A stretch of 64,000 nt of DNA from Proteobacteria bacterium UBA7415 (GTDB taxonomy: Bacteria > Pseudomonadota > Gammaproteobacteria > Arenicellales > Arenicellaceae), in contig DKML01000031.1 in assembly GCA_002470515.1 (NCBI GenBank), positions 310,001-374,000 on the forward strand. The letters are read 5' to 3'. Under the pieces are notes generated by a model, which searched no databases, was not told the origin of the DNA, and saw only the letters and a list, made by a program, of their open reading frames with translations. Each line of letters begins with the position of its first letter. Positions within the stretch are counted from its first letter, which is position 1. Positions 28,443 through 38,295 of the stretch are shown one piece after another. The position numbers were made by a program, and so were the translations under genes.

Positions 28443-29489
28443 CTACTGTTGAATAATCAACGAGTCGCAACCCGTACCCGCTAATATAACGTTTACGCGC
28501 TCCTTATCACTACTTGCAAGAGCGTGATACTGCTGATTAATCCAATGCAAACATTTACCCTGATAGGCGAATGTCTGTTGCCGCCACTGAGCACCATCAA
28601 TGTTAGTTTCCCATTCTTTCTGTCCCGACTCTAATGCCTTTGCGTTCGCAAGTAGAGCGGGCGCATAGACGCGACCCACTTCCTTTAATATCTCACTCAG
28701 TGTGCCTGGGATAGAATCAATGTCATTCCAGTGATCGGGCCTAACCTCTAAGCCACTTAGATCATCCGCCATCAGGCTCCATGCAACCGTCCGCGGTGAT
28801 AGCTCGTGCGCTATTTTTCTTGGAGTGGGGTCAAAACCAATGAGCTGAGACAGCTGTCCGTATAAGGCGAAATCAGCCGCACCTGGTCTATTTCCTAATA
28901 AGAATAGCTGCTGTTCAAAATGCGCTTCGAGCGCTTTGAGAAAACGCTTATAACTTGCGTCGATAATGGGCGCCGTGACGTCATTAGAACCCACCACATA
29001 GAGCCGCTCAATCTGACGTTTGCTGAAAAATTCTTTGGCGTGCGCATGCTTGGCAACATCCATACTTGGGTCAATGCAAAACGGTAAGAGTGTGCCCGCA
29101 TTATCGGCATCACTCCTAAAGTGCCACCGATAGTGAAACATGTACTTAGTGCACCACTCATCGGCAAAGTCTTCTAGCAAGTAGTCTATAAATGCGAGAA
29201 CAGGATTGATTGGAATGACAGAACGCGGCTCATACATGCTTTCGAGTGTACGAATGATCGGTGTCGAATCGACTACAGCTTGAGGAAGACCTTGCGCATC
29301 GTCAAAAATAAAGGTGGGCAACAATGCGACCTTTGGCGCAGCCATTCCACGCGTTTCTAAAACATCGGCAGGGTTTGCCCAGACAATCGAGTACGGAATC
29401 TGTCGGTAACGAAGTAGAGCAACCATCTTCTTGGTGTATGGCGAAGGCGTATTACCTATCAGAGTTATTCGTTTCTGCGACGTCATCAT
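28443..29489 (-). CDS. Glutathione S-transferase-like protein
   Basis: A 348-aa protein. The N-terminus RITLIGNTPSPYTKKMVALL and YRQIPYSIVW is a thioredoxin-fold GST N-domain with SPYT at the catalytic position, and VDSTPIIRTLESMY is the cis-Pro/GSH gamma-glutamyl-binding segment (D-S-T-P). The C-terminal helical domain (about residues 100-260) contains LLGNRPGAADFALYGQLSQL, the GST N-capping box region. The last 90 residues are an extra extension. Function unknown. It lies within the acs run, 35 bases after the crotonase gene. Confidence 0.82.
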   Translation of the reverse strand: MMTSQKRITLIGNTPSPYTKKMVALLRYRQIPYSIVWANPADVLETRGMAAPKVALLPTFIFDDAQGLPQAVVDSTPIIRTLESMYEPRSVIPINPVLAFIDYLLEDFADEWCTKYMFHYRWHFRSDADNAGTLLPFCIDPSMDVAKHAHAKEFFSKRQIERLYVVGSNDVTAPIIDASYKRFLKALEAHFEQQLFLLGNRPGAADFALYGQLSQLIGFDPTPRKIAHELSPRTVAWSLMADDLSGLEVRPDHWNDIDSIPGTLSEILKEVGRVYAPALLANAKALESGQKEWETNIDGAQWRQQTFAYQGKCLHWINQQYHALASSDKERVNVILAGTGCDSLIIQQ

Positions 29490-29524
29490 TATCTCTCTGT
29501 TGTGTAGATGGCAAACAGGATTAA

Positions 29525-30367
29525 CTATTTACCCGTAAAACGTGGAGCTCGACGTTCTTTTCTAGCCATCATCGCTTCAGCAAAATCGGCAGACTTAAAT
29601 AAATTGCCTAAGGCTTCATTTTCGCGATCAAGAGCGTTAGCGATCTCGTCAACCATTGGCGCGCGCAATAGTCTTTTCATAGCACTAATGGATCGCGGTG
29701 CTCCCCTTGGCGGAACAAGCTCTAGAGCTTTTTTGTAGGTATACGGCAACAATTCATCATGCGGCACTACCGCATTCGTCAGATGTAAGTCACGCGCCGT
29801 TTGCGCATCAATTCGTTCTGCGAAAAACATAATCTCTTTGGTTTTTTGCATCCCTAACAGTCGAGGCAAAAGAAAAGAAGATGCCAGTTCTGCAGATATC
29901 CCCAGTTTGGCAAAGGGCAGTTGAAACCACGCGTGCTCAGACATATAGATTTGGTCTGCACCCGCTAAGACAAAGGTTACAGCGCCACCAATAGCCAAGC
30001 CGTTTACCGCTGCAAGAATAGGTTTATCGCACATAAATATTTTCATGGTTGTGCGCTTTTGTGCAATATCACTTTGATCTAGTTCGGCTACTATTTTTGG
30101 TGAAAGCCCTTCATACGCATCCGGACTAAAGTAGCCACCACTACTAAACGCTTGCTTGCTTGGGGCTTCGATGTTCGGATCATTTGCACCCGTCATGATC
30201 ATTGCGAATGCTGTATCGTCTTTTTCAAAGGCGTCGATTGCCAAATAAATCTCATAGAAGGTGTACATGCTTAATGCATGTTTTCTGGCTGGCGTATTAA
30301 AGGTAAGCGTAACGATACCGGCTTGGTCGCGGTCGTAGATGATTTCTCTAAACTCTGAAGTATTCAT
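29525..30367 (-). CDS. Enoyl-CoA hydratase/isomerase family protein
   Basis: A 280-aa crotonase-fold protein, started at the ATG at 30367, where homology begins (the frame is open to 30463 but overlaps the upstream gene). The first oxyanion region is spread across EAPSKQAFSSGGYFSPDAYE, with a longer loop than usual, and the second is ALAVNGLAIGGAVTFVLAGA-like (here LAAVNGLAIGGAVTFVLAGA). QLPFAKLGISAELASSFLLP follows. The hydratase glutamates are not evident, so isomerase or hydrolase activity is as likely as hydratase. It lies 31 bases after the metallo-hydrolase gene. Confidence 0.82.
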   Translation of the reverse strand: MNTSEFREIIYDRDQAGIVTLTFNTPARKHALSMYTFYEIYLAIDAFEKDDTAFAMIMTGANDPNIEAPSKQAFSSGGYFSPDAYEGLSPKIVAELDQSDIAQKRTTMKIFMCDKPILAAVNGLAIGGAVTFVLAGADQIYMSEHAWFQLPFAKLGISAELASSFLLPRLLGMQKTKEIMFFAERIDAQTARDLHLTNAVVPHDELLPYTYKKALELVPPRGAPRSISAMKRLLRAPMVDEIANALDRENEALGNLFKSADFAEAMMARKERRAPRFTGK

Positions 30368-30398
30368 ATTTATAAAATGTGTGTGTTTATAAGAACCG

Positions 30399-31472
30399 TT
30401 ATAAGCCCTTTTTAACTTTAATGATCTCGTTAGAGCCTGCTGGCATCGAAAACAAAACGCCATCCTGCCCTATCGTGTAATTCGGGAATACCTCCTCAGC
30501 TCCATTCAGAAACAACGAGTCTTGCCCGGGCAAAACCAGAGGAGGCATGATGTGGTAGTACAAGAGATGCCCGACTTCAGCATCCTTGGCAATCTGCGCA
30601 GCTTCGATAGGCGAAGCATGATAATCAATAATGTCGGCCGTTACCTTAGCCACAACCCTATTGCCCATTTTCACAGCGGCCGCATTCATCATGTTGACCA
30701 GGTTTGGTGCCAACGCTTCATGTACCAGTAAATCGATGCCTTGTGAATGTTGACGAACGCTTTCAGAAGCAACCGTGTCACCACTGATCAGCGTAGTGCG
30801 GCCCTTATAAGTGAAGCGGTAAGCAACCGCCGGCTCAACGGGAGAGTGGTCTACCGCCAGCACTTCTATTTTAAGTTCATCGTTGTCTAACAGTGGCATC
30901 ATTCTTTTGCCTTCAGGCATCGCAAACTCATTCGCGATCATGCCTTTGCCTGAGAGTGGCGCAGCCGTATCGCCGTGATGGTCATGCCGATAGACAGTAT
31001 CCAGCGAGTAAGCCAAATTAAAACCGTCAACTACCTTTTGTACTCCTGTTGGTCCATACACGGGTAAAGCTGCAGTGTTACCCGCACTCACCCATCGGAT
31101 AGTTGCCAGCTCGCCCAAGCCATCTATATGGTCGGAGTGAAAATGGCTAAGAAAAACGGCTTCGATGCTTCCAGCAGGTATCCCCATCCGACCCAGATTA
31201 CGCAAACCGTCTGTTCCGGCATCAACGATAAATAGTCTTTGCCCCGCGATTACAGCGACGCAGGGACCTGAAGCATTAGGCGCAGGTAAAGGCCCGCCCG
31301 CACCACACAGCGCGACATGTAAGCCATCAGTCAACTCAGACATAACGTTGGTTGCTATTCGTGACTCAATACCTTTAGACATGATGGCCGTGAGAATTGG
31401 CTTCTTCATAGAGACGCCAACTATTAGCAAAATAGTAACCAGCCCCAGACCTATAATTCCTGTTCTTTTCAT
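30399..31472 (-). CDS. Metallo-beta-lactamase-fold hydrolase, membrane-anchored
   Basis: A 357-aa protein with an N-terminal hydrophobic anchor (TGIIGLGLVTILLIVGVSM) and a zinc-hydrolase domain. The metal motif is HFHSDHIDGLGEL, with further ligands probably in TTLISGDTVASES and at LLYYHIMPP. The layout resembles RNase Z-like and AtsA-type arylsulfatase members that act outside the cytoplasm. The presence of a sulfatase three genes downstream makes an AtsA-like role tempting, but the substrate is not shown by the sequence. It follows the tandem DsbA-like gene by 7 bases. Confidence 0.85.
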   Translation of the reverse strand: MKRTGIIGLGLVTILLIVGVSMKKPILTAIMSKGIESRIATNVMSELTDGLHVALCGAGGPLPAPNASGPCVAVIAGQRLFIVDAGTDGLRNLGRMGIPAGSIEAVFLSHFHSDHIDGLGELATIRWVSAGNTAALPVYGPTGVQKVVDGFNLAYSLDTVYRHDHHGDTAAPLSGKGMIANEFAMPEGKRMMPLLDNDELKIEVLAVDHSPVEPAVAYRFTYKGRTTLISGDTVASESVRQHSQGIDLLVHEALAPNLVNMMNAAAVKMGNRVVAKVTADIIDYHASPIEAAQIAKDAEVGHLLYYHIMPPLVLPGQDSLFLNGAEEVFPNYTIGQDGVLFSMPAGSNEIIKVKKGL

Positions 31473-31479
31473 CGGACTA

Positions 31480-32856
31480 TTATTGCTTTCGCGCTTTTAA
31501 GTGTTCTTGGATTTTTCTTGAGACTAACCACAATCGGTCTTGCCCCCAGAGAGCGAGTAAAGAGCTACCCTCTTCATCGAGAAGTCTATAACTAGGCACT
31601 CCCCACAAACCCATGTCGTACATTGCCTTGCGATTAGTTTCGAGTTCTTCTTGCCAACCTGTGTTCCCAACAATTTGCTTCGCGTGCTGCCAGTCTAGCC
31701 CAGCCCTCTCTACCGCTATTTTCATACCCTTGTCGTTATTCATGTTCACGGCATCAACCCATGCGCACTTTAAGAACGATGATATAAATTCGACCAACTT
31801 ACCTTGCTCTCGGGCATAGCCAAACAACGAATACGCTCGCCGTGCTGGTTCTCCGATTGGGTCTGCACACGGCCCGAACTGCACACCCGCAGCACGGCCT
31901 TCTCGGCCTGTATCAAACAAGATGTACTTTCCTTTTTCTCGAGTCATAGGTGCGCCTCTCATTACCATTGGCAATATGGGACGGACACTTAAATTAATGC
32001 CAAGCGCTCTGGCCATCGACACAGTTTGGTCAAAGCCTATGGCCGTGTAAGGGCTGCGCAATGAAGGATAAATCTCCAACGTTAAACGACCATCATCAAC
32101 TAGCGGGCCTAGCTCGATCATTGGTCGCGGTATTATTGGCGGTTGGCCTGATTCAGAATCAAGCCCCAGTTCCATGAGTCTAAGCTCTAAGTGGCATAGC
32201 CGATCAACGCCCCAATACCATTCGCCGCCGTAATAGAGCATGGCGCCTGAGTAGTGCTTTAAATCTGCGCGTCGGGCATTTCCTTTTGCAACAGCCTGCT
32301 GAGTCTGTGACGTGTCGCACACACCTAGCGTCTTTTCTAAACTGAGAAGGTGTTGTTTGCTACCGCCCCATAATGCTGCACTAATCTTGGCCACGCTCTC
32401 AACAAACTGTGTATCGTCCAGCGAAGCCAAAATATTGCTTGCCTGCTGAACCAGATCAAGACCTAAAGGCGCTTCATGTTCAGCAAACTCTAGTCCATAG
32501 TGTGGCGCGATTTGGTACGAATCGTATCGCGACAACTTCAACAACAGGTCTGGCTCGGGCGCGTTTGCATCCATAACGCCACTCACGAGGTGGCACGCTA
32601 ACTCAACTTTATAACGTTTAGAAAACCGCTCTAAAATCTGCGCAGTTAAGTGGCTATAGCCGTCTTCTACTTGGTGGAAGTATTCAACAAGGTGTGGCTC
32701 ATTTGATTTGGCACGCTTTGCTTCAAATTTCTGACGTTGCGTATTTAGGCGAGATTCGCTCGACATCGTCGTCATTAACTTAGAGGTTATCCAGCGTCGT
32801 AACCAACTTGGATCCATGGTCGACGCACCGCCTTGCTCCTTAAATTCCTGGGTCAC
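31480..32856 (-). CDS. Tandem DsbA/2-hydroxychromene-2-carboxylate isomerase-like protein
   Basis: A 458-aa protein with two DsbA/HCCA-isomerase-fold domains. The first is marked by LVEYFHQVEDGYSHLTAQIL and the second by LEIYPSLRSPYTAIGFDQTV; the C-terminal WQEELETNRKAMYDMGLWGV and PSYRLL segment is typical of the HCCA-isomerase/kappa-GST branch (cis-Pro after V). Neither domain has a CxxC pair, so it is not a disulfide oxidase. The frame opens at 32907, but a GTG at 32856 has GGAGG seven bases upstream, far better than the ATG at 32817, and is taken as start. It sits between acs and the metallo-hydrolase gene in the same run. It may act on glutathione conjugates together with the GST. Confidence 0.78.
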   Translation of the reverse strand: MTQEFKEQGGASTMDPSWLRRWITSKLMTTMSSESRLNTQRQKFEAKRAKSNEPHLVEYFHQVEDGYSHLTAQILERFSKRYKVELACHLVSGVMDANAPEPDLLLKLSRYDSYQIAPHYGLEFAEHEAPLGLDLVQQASNILASLDDTQFVESVAKISAALWGGSKQHLLSLEKTLGVCDTSQTQQAVAKGNARRADLKHYSGAMLYYGGEWYWGVDRLCHLELRLMELGLDSESGQPPIIPRPMIELGPLVDDGRLTLEIYPSLRSPYTAIGFDQTVSMARALGINLSVRPILPMVMRGAPMTREKGKYILFDTGREGRAAGVQFGPCADPIGEPARRAYSLFGYAREQGKLVEFISSFLKCAWVDAVNMNNDKGMKIAVERAGLDWQHAKQIVGNTGWQEELETNRKAMYDMGLWGVPSYRLLDEEGSSLLALWGQDRLWLVSRKIQEHLKARKQ

Positions 32857-32918
32857 GATACATCCTCCATATAAGTTATTACTGGCCGCATAGACTTGTA
32901 GAGCCAACGCCCACAGAA

Positions 32919-34847
32919 CTATGAATTCTTGATTAGATCCTCAACCACAGAAGGATCCGCCAAGGTGCTGGTGTCGCCCATATTGCTGGTATCTTTCTCG
33001 GCAATCTTGCGCAAAATCCTGCGCATGATTTTCCCAGAACGCGTTTTAGGTAGGCCCGGCGCCCAATGTATAACATCTGGTGTTGCTACTGGACCGATCT
33101 CGGTTCGCACATGTTTTATCAGTTCGGCCTTAAGAGCATCGTTGTAGTCCTCGCCCGCCATTAGAGTCACGTAAGCGTAAATGCCCTGCCCTTTAATATC
33201 ATGCGGGTAACCTACGACCGCCGCTTCGGCAACGCTGTGGTGTAGCACTAACGCGCTCTCAACTTCAGCCGTGCCCATACGATGGCCCGAGACATTAATC
33301 ACATCGTCTACGCGGCCGGTAATCCAGTAGTAGCCGTCCTCATCACGACGACATCCGTCACCGGTAAAGTAGTAACCAGGGTACATCGAAAAGTACGCAT
33401 CATAGAATCGTTTAGGATCGCCGTAAACTCCGCGCATTTGACCAGGCCATGAACGCGCGATTGCCAAGTTGCCTGAAGCAGCGCCCTCTAACACTTCGCC
33501 TTGATCGTCTAACAGAATAAGCTCTACGCCAAAGAAGGGTAGCGAAGCCGAACCCGGCTTTGCATCAACAGCTCCAGGCAAAGGCACAATCATTACGCCA
33601 CCTGTTTCGGTCTGCCACCATGTGTCAACAATAGGACAGCAGCCATGACCAACCTTATGGTAATACCACTCCCATGCTTCTGGATTAATCGGCTCGCCGA
33701 CCGAGCCCAATATACGCAATGATTTACGACTGGTGGTTTGTAAGAACTCATCGCCCGCGCCCATTAACGACCGTAGAGCCGTTGGCGCAGTATAAAAAAT
33801 ATTAACTTGGTGCTTATCAACCACTTGCCAAAAACGACTCGCGTCAGGGTAAGTTGGTACCCCTTCAAACACCAGAGTAGTTGCTCCATTAGCCAATGGC
33901 CCATAGAGCAAATAACTATGCCCCGTAACCCAACCCACATCCGCTGTACACCAAAAGACCTCGCCTTCTTGGTAATCAAAAACGTATTTAAACGTCATCG
34001 CCACGTGTAACAAATAACCCGCCGTGGTGTGCAATACGCCTTTAGGCGTACCGGTTGATCCCGATGTATACAAAATAAATAATGGGTCTTCGGCTTCCAT
34101 CACCTCGGGCTCAGACACCTTAGCTTGCTGGTCCACGAGATCGCTGTACCAAACGTCGCGGCCATCGTTCCAACCTACCTCGTTGCCCGTTACTTTGCAG
34201 ACTAATATTTTTTCTACAGACGGCGTATCTTTACACGCCGCATCAACGTTGGCTTTAAGAGGAATCGGCTTTTGCCCACGCAAGCCTTCGTCGGCTGTAA
34301 TCACAACTTTGCAAGACGAGTCGTTGATCCGCCCCCGTAACGCTTCAGGTGAAAAACCACCAAATACAACAGAGTGAATAGCGCCAATTCGAGCGCACGC
34401 CAACATTGCATAGGTGGCTTCTGGGATCATAGGCATGTAAAGACAAACTCTATCGCCTTTCTCCACGCCTATTTCACGAAGTGCGTTAGCTAGCTGACAA
34501 ACCTTATCGTGCAATTCTTGGTAAGAGATGCGTTGTGAAACTTCAGGGTCATCGCCCTCCCAAATAAGAGCGGTTTGATCGGCTCGCGTGTCTAAATGTC
34601 GGTCAATACAGTTATAGGCCAAATTGAGTTGGCCGCCTTCGAACCATGCAATTTCTGCTTTGTGGTAGTCCTGGCGACTTACTGTGTCCCAAGGCTTATA
34701 CCAATCCAACATAGTATTGGCTTGCTCACCCCAAAATGCGTCAGGGTCTTCGATAGAGCGCCGATACATTTCTTCGTATTGCGACTTATTAACATGCGCC
34801 GTAGCAGCAATAGACGGTTTGACTGGATACACTTTTACTTCTGACAT
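32919..34847 (-). CDS. acs: Acetyl-CoA synthetase (AMP-forming)
   Basis: A 642-aa enzyme that activates acetate to acetyl-CoA via acetyl-AMP. Start at the ATG at 34847, with AGGA upstream; the frame is open to 34934 but the extra residues are not family-like. Marks: [20 protein letters not shown], the P-loop-like [54 protein letters not shown], and the C-terminal [15 protein letters not shown] with the lysine that in other bacteria is acetylated to switch the enzyme off. Length agrees with E. coli Acs (652 aa). It forms an operon with the upstream symporter genes, as in acetate-using gammaproteobacteria. Confidence 0.96.
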   Translation of the reverse strand: MSEVKVYPVKPSIAATAHVNKSQYEEMYRRSIEDPDAFWGEQANTMLDWYKPWDTVSRQDYHKAEIAWFEGGQLNLAYNCIDRHLDTRADQTALIWEGDDPEVSQRISYQELHDKVCQLANALREIGVEKGDRVCLYMPMIPEATYAMLACARIGAIHSVVFGGFSPEALRGRINDSSCKVVITADEGLRGQKPIPLKANVDAACKDTPSVEKILVCKVTGNEVGWNDGRDVWYSDLVDQQAKVSEPEVMEAEDPLFILYTSGSTGTPKGVLHTTAGYLLHVAMTFKYVFDYQEGEVFWCTADVGWVTGHSYLLYGPLANGATTLVFEGVPTYPDASRFWQVVDKHQVNIFYTAPTALRSLMGAGDEFLQTTSRKSLRILGSVGEPINPEAWEWYYHKVGHGCCPIVDTWWQTETGGVMIVPLPGAVDAKPGSASLPFFGVELILLDDQGEVLEGAASGNLAIARSWPGQMRGVYGDPKRFYDAYFSMYPGYYFTGDGCRRDEDGYYWITGRVDDVINVSGHRMGTAEVESALVLHHSVAEAAVVGYPHDIKGQGIYAYVTLMAGEDYNDALKAELIKHVRTEIGPVATPDVIHWAPGLPKTRSGKIMRRILRKIAEKDTSNMGDTSTLADPSVVEDLIKNS

Positions 34848-34875
34848 GAGGTCCTCACTTACTGCATTTAGGGTC

Positions 34876-35367
34876 TTAGAACGATTTATTAAAAGACGTT
34901 TGATACTGACTAAACGCCATAGACGTCTCAGCATAATACTTTACATTATTGGCCTGCAATACGATCATCATTTGGGTATATTCGTCGAGCACTAACGTCG
35001 TATCCAACTCCCACGAGGAGGTATCAGCATTAAACGACATGGACGTTGGCTCACTGAGTGACGTGTTGTCTATTCGAGAAAAGCCCACAGTGACTTTTTG
35101 AACTGCGTGCTCTGACTCCACGATAAGCCGCCCAACACCTTTACGCTCTTCAACTCGAACCTGAGCACTAAACTCATTGTTCTTTAGATCACAGCGCCCG
35201 CTTGTATAGCGACAGTTGGATTGCGCCACTAAGGGATAACTAGATCCCGCGCGTGCTGCATGCGGTTTTTCTTTCACCAACAGATCAACACTGTAATAGC
35301 TCACTACAGCCAAAATAGGCGCAACGATAAGCGCTGTCACCACATGTTTATTGCTAAAAAAACTCAT
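34876..35367 (-). CDS. Small membrane-anchored protein of unknown function in the acs operon
   Basis: A 163-aa protein, started at the ATG at 35367 (AGG upstream) rather than at 35454, which would overlap the symporter gene. It has an N-terminal membrane segment ([22 protein letters not shown]) followed by a soluble beta-rich domain with two cysteines in [20 protein letters not shown]. It lies between the symporter (20 bases) and acs (28 bases), so it is probably an accessory of acetate uptake, or simply co-transcribed. No family is recognised. Confidence 0.7.
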   Translation of the reverse strand: MSFFSNKHVVTALIVAPILAVVSYYSVDLLVKEKPHAARAGSSYPLVAQSNCRYTSGRCDLKNNEFSAQVRVEERKGVGRLIVESEHAVQKVTVGFSRIDNTSLSEPTSMSFNADTSSWELDTTLVLDEYTQMMIVLQANNVKYYAETSMAFSQYQTSFNKSF

Positions 35368-35386
35368 GCAGCCTGAATGAACATTG

Positions 35387-37123
35387 CTAATGGCCTGTGG
35401 CGGCGCCCGCACTAAAAGGCGAACGCACGTTATCAACCAGCTGTTGGATCTCAATGGGCGGTTCGGCCGTAAATCTACACACCAGCATAGCTACGATAAA
35501 ATTCACCATTGCACCCACAGCGCCGAAGGCATTGGGCTCAATGCCAAAGAACCAATTTGGGCTCATATTGCCTAAGAACGATGTACTTTGGACAAACATG
35601 ATTCCGGTATGCTGGAACACATACAACAGCGTTACGCTTATGCCCGACAACATCCCCGCGACAGCCCCCGCTGTGTTCATACGCTTATAGAATATGCCCA
35701 GCATTAGAGCAGGAAACAGCGACGAGGCCGCTAATCCAAAGGCCAATGCGACAGTCCCTGCTGCGAAGTCAGGGGGGTTAAAACCTAGATATCCCGCAAA
35801 CAGCACAGTAAAAGCCATCGCTATTCTTGATGCGTTCAATTCCCCGCGCTCGGTAATTTTAGGCATAAACACACTTTTTAATAGATCATGAGAAATAGCC
35901 GAAGAGATCGCCAGCAATAATCCCGCGGCGGTAGACAACGCAGCCGCTAAACCACCTGCGGCAACTAACGCAATTACCCAGTTGGGTAACTTCGCGATTT
36001 CTGGGTTCGCCAACACCAATATGTCGTTATCGATTTTCACCATCTCGTTGGTGATTGGGTCGGCGCTGTATTGAATCCGGCCATCGCCATTCTTGTCTTC
36101 AAATTCGAGTAAACCTGTGCTTTCCCAGTTTTTAAACCACTGAGGCCGCTGGTCATATTGCAAATAATTGCCCGCCGTAGGCTCTATTGTGCTCATAAGG
36201 TTAAGTCGAGCCATACCGGCAACCGCTGGAGCTGTGGTGTAAAGAATGGCAATAAAGACTAAAGCCCAACCGGCTGATTGGCGCGCGGCCTTAACGCTTG
36301 GAACTGTGAAAAACCGAATAATGACGTGCGGCAAACCCGCCGTGCCAATCATTAGGCTTAGCGTGTAGAAAAACATATTTAGGGTGCTGCCACGAGTCGA
36401 CGTTGTGTACTCGCTAAAGCCGAGCTCCATAACAACTTGATTTAGCTTGTCGAGCACATAGGTGCCGTCGGAGATAAGAGTGCTGCCTAAACCCAATTGT
36501 GGAATAGGATTACCTGTGAGTGATAGCGAAATAAAAACAGCCGGAATCGTATATGCAAAAATCAAAACCACGTACTGGGCTATTTGCGTATAGGTAATAC
36601 CTTTCATCCCTCCTAACACAGAGTAGAAAAAGACGATGACCATACCGATACCCAAACCAGTATCGTAAGATGTTTCCAGAAAGCGACTAAAGGCTACGCC
36701 AATGCCTTTCATCTGACCAATCACGTAAGTGATCGACGCTATGATCAAGCATATAACGGCCACTATCCTTGCCACATTGGAGTAATAGCGGTCGCCAATA
36801 AACTCGGGCACCGTAAACTTGCCGTACTTGCGCAGGTAAGGTGCTAAACACATAGCCAGCAACACATATCCGCCTGTCCAGCCTAATAGGAATACCGAGC
36901 CGCCATAACCTTGATAAGAGAAGCCGATTAAACCTGCCATGGAGATGAACGACGCCGCAGACATCCAATCTGCCGCAGTCGCCATGCCGTTTGCCACAGG
37001 GTGTACACCACCACCGGCAACATAAAAATCTTGGGTAGAACCTGCTCGCGCCCAAAAGGCTATGCCTATATAGACGGCGAAGGTAAAACCAACAACTAAG
37101 TAAGACAGAGTTTGGAGTTCCAT
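35387..37123 (-). CDS. Sodium/solute symporter, acetate-type (ActP-like)
   Basis: A 578-aa SSS-family transporter with about 13 transmembrane segments. TQDFYVAGGGVHPVANGMAT and DWMSAASFISMAGLIGFSYQ form the TM1/TM2 region of the family, and GLAAALSTAAGLLLAISSAI is the TM8 sodium-site region. A hydrophilic insertion around residues 310-370 (FEDKNGDGRIQYSADPITNE) marks the branch that pairs with a small DUF4212 subunit (the VC_2705-type). The ATG is 2 bases after the DUF4212 stop. It probably brings in acetate or other short-chain carboxylates for Acs. Confidence 0.9.
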   Translation of the reverse strand: MELQTLSYLVVGFTFAVYIGIAFWARAGSTQDFYVAGGGVHPVANGMATAADWMSAASFISMAGLIGFSYQGYGGSVFLLGWTGGYVLLAMCLAPYLRKYGKFTVPEFIGDRYYSNVARIVAVICLIIASITYVIGQMKGIGVAFSRFLETSYDTGLGIGMVIVFFYSVLGGMKGITYTQIAQYVVLIFAYTIPAVFISLSLTGNPIPQLGLGSTLISDGTYVLDKLNQVVMELGFSEYTTSTRGSTLNMFFYTLSLMIGTAGLPHVIIRFFTVPSVKAARQSAGWALVFIAILYTTAPAVAGMARLNLMSTIEPTAGNYLQYDQRPQWFKNWESTGLLEFEDKNGDGRIQYSADPITNEMVKIDNDILVLANPEIAKLPNWVIALVAAGGLAAALSTAAGLLLAISSAISHDLLKSVFMPKITERGELNASRIAMAFTVLFAGYLGFNPPDFAAGTVALAFGLAASSLFPALMLGIFYKRMNTAGAVAGMLSGISVTLLYVFQHTGIMFVQSTSFLGNMSPNWFFGIEPNAFGAVGAMVNFIVAMLVCRFTAEPPIEIQQLVDNVRSPFSAGAATGH

Positions 37124-37125
37124 AA

Positions 37126-37425
37126 TTAACCCTCTCTCTCTTGCAGTCGCCGTTCGTCCAATTGTTGTTCATCCAATTGACGTTGATCAAAGTGATCATC
37201 AAGATCACTCATCTTCTTTGCGTAATAGAAGATGATCGCCACAAACAAATAGATTGAGCCTTGTTGCGCAATCCAAAAGCCTAAAGGGTATCCGCCTAGT
37301 CTAAATTGGTTGAAAAAGTCTACAAAGACAATGCCGCCAAAAAAGGGAACGACAAACCAGATCGCCAGTAACTTTAGAATCAATCTAATGTTTGCGCTCC
37401 AGTATTCTGCTGCGTTGCTCTTCAT
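37126..37425 (-). CDS. DUF4212 small subunit of the solute symporter
   Basis: A 99-aa protein with two transmembrane segments (LILKLLAIWFVVPFFGGIVF and FWIAQQGSIYLFVAIIFYYA), ending in a charged tail. The start at 37425 has AAGGAG seven bases upstream. DUF4212 proteins are known as a small partner subunit encoded directly before this class of sodium/solute symporter. It is the first gene of the acs run. Confidence 0.9.
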   Translation of the reverse strand: MKSNAAEYWSANIRLILKLLAIWFVVPFFGGIVFVDFFNQFRLGGYPLGFWIAQQGSIYLFVAIIFYYAKKMSDLDDHFDQRQLDEQQLDERRLQEREG

Positions 37426-37578
37426 GTTTTTTCTCCTTATCCAACCAACTCTAAAGATAGCCATTTCTATATGCTGGCTTATTCTTATTCTGCGTAAATA
37501 TTATATCTAGGTTCTAAATTTAGCCTTTACTAAATCGCGTGTCTAATACCTTTCCTAACACCGTGTCCAAGACCACGT

Positions 37579-38295
37579 CTAATACCCTGTATCGAAGTCT
37601 ATAAACAGATTTGCGGTAAGACGACCTGCGGTTGGGTCATTATTTATGTCACGCGCTGGATCAACCAAACCTGAATGTAACAAACACCCTGGATACAATA
37701 CTAAGCGATTTTGTTGATAGGGAACCTCAAAAATTAACTCAAAGTGATCCGTAGAGGCATTAATATATTCTGCGGGCGGCATACCATATTCTGCTACATG
37801 CGCTTTCGCCGCTCCAATATAAGCACTGGTTCGGTGTTCTGTAATGCGCTCGAAGCCTGTAGGTCTATGCCTAAAAATGCCTGTACCTGCAAACTCACCT
37901 GGGCTTAAGTAATGAACCGACGCAAAATAGAATGGTCGATTAGAATCGTAGTGCGGCAACCTCTGTAGAAGCGAAAGTTCATCTGGTGATTGTGTTAACA
38001 AGGAATACAATTCAAAAATGACCTTTGGCTTGAACCTGTCTGGGATTCGATACACGTCACGAAGCGTTGGAATCAATTCTTTTAACACAGCGTTCGAGTA
38101 CACGTTAAGTAATACGGCGCGAACTCCAGGATAACCAGCGCCTAGGTCATGCTCGAAGCTGTCATGCGCGCAACCTTGCTCGCGCAGGCGCTCAACCTCA
38201 CCAACTAGATCATCAATAATCAGCACAGGGGTGTTTTCATTACCTACGCGCTGAATATCAAGCTTAGGCGGAGTGTTTATTTTGATCGTAGACAT
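37579..38295 (-). CDS. DUF6445-like protein, possible 2-oxoglutarate/Fe(II) oxygenase
   Basis: A 238-aa protein. RLPHYDSNRPFYFASVHYLS contains an H-x-D, and PGCLLHSGLVDPARDINNDP with GRLTANLFIDFD gives a distal His and Arg, the spacing expected of a non-haem iron 2-oxoglutarate oxygenase (HxD...H...R) on a double-stranded beta-helix. The family (DUF6445) is uncharacterised and in many marine bacteria lies next to tryptophan-halogenase-like and TonB-receptor genes; neither occurs here. It is divergent from the iorAB-like genes. Iron use is inference from the motif only. Confidence 0.65.
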   Translation of the reverse strand: MSTIKINTPPKLDIQRVGNENTPVLIIDDLVGEVERLREQGCAHDSFEHDLGAGYPGVRAVLLNVYSNAVLKELIPTLRDVYRIPDRFKPKVIFELYSLLTQSPDELSLLQRLPHYDSNRPFYFASVHYLSPGEFAGTGIFRHRPTGFERITEHRTSAYIGAAKAHVAEYGMPPAEYINASTDHFELIFEVPYQQNRLVLYPGCLLHSGLVDPARDINNDPTAGRLTANLFIDFDTGY

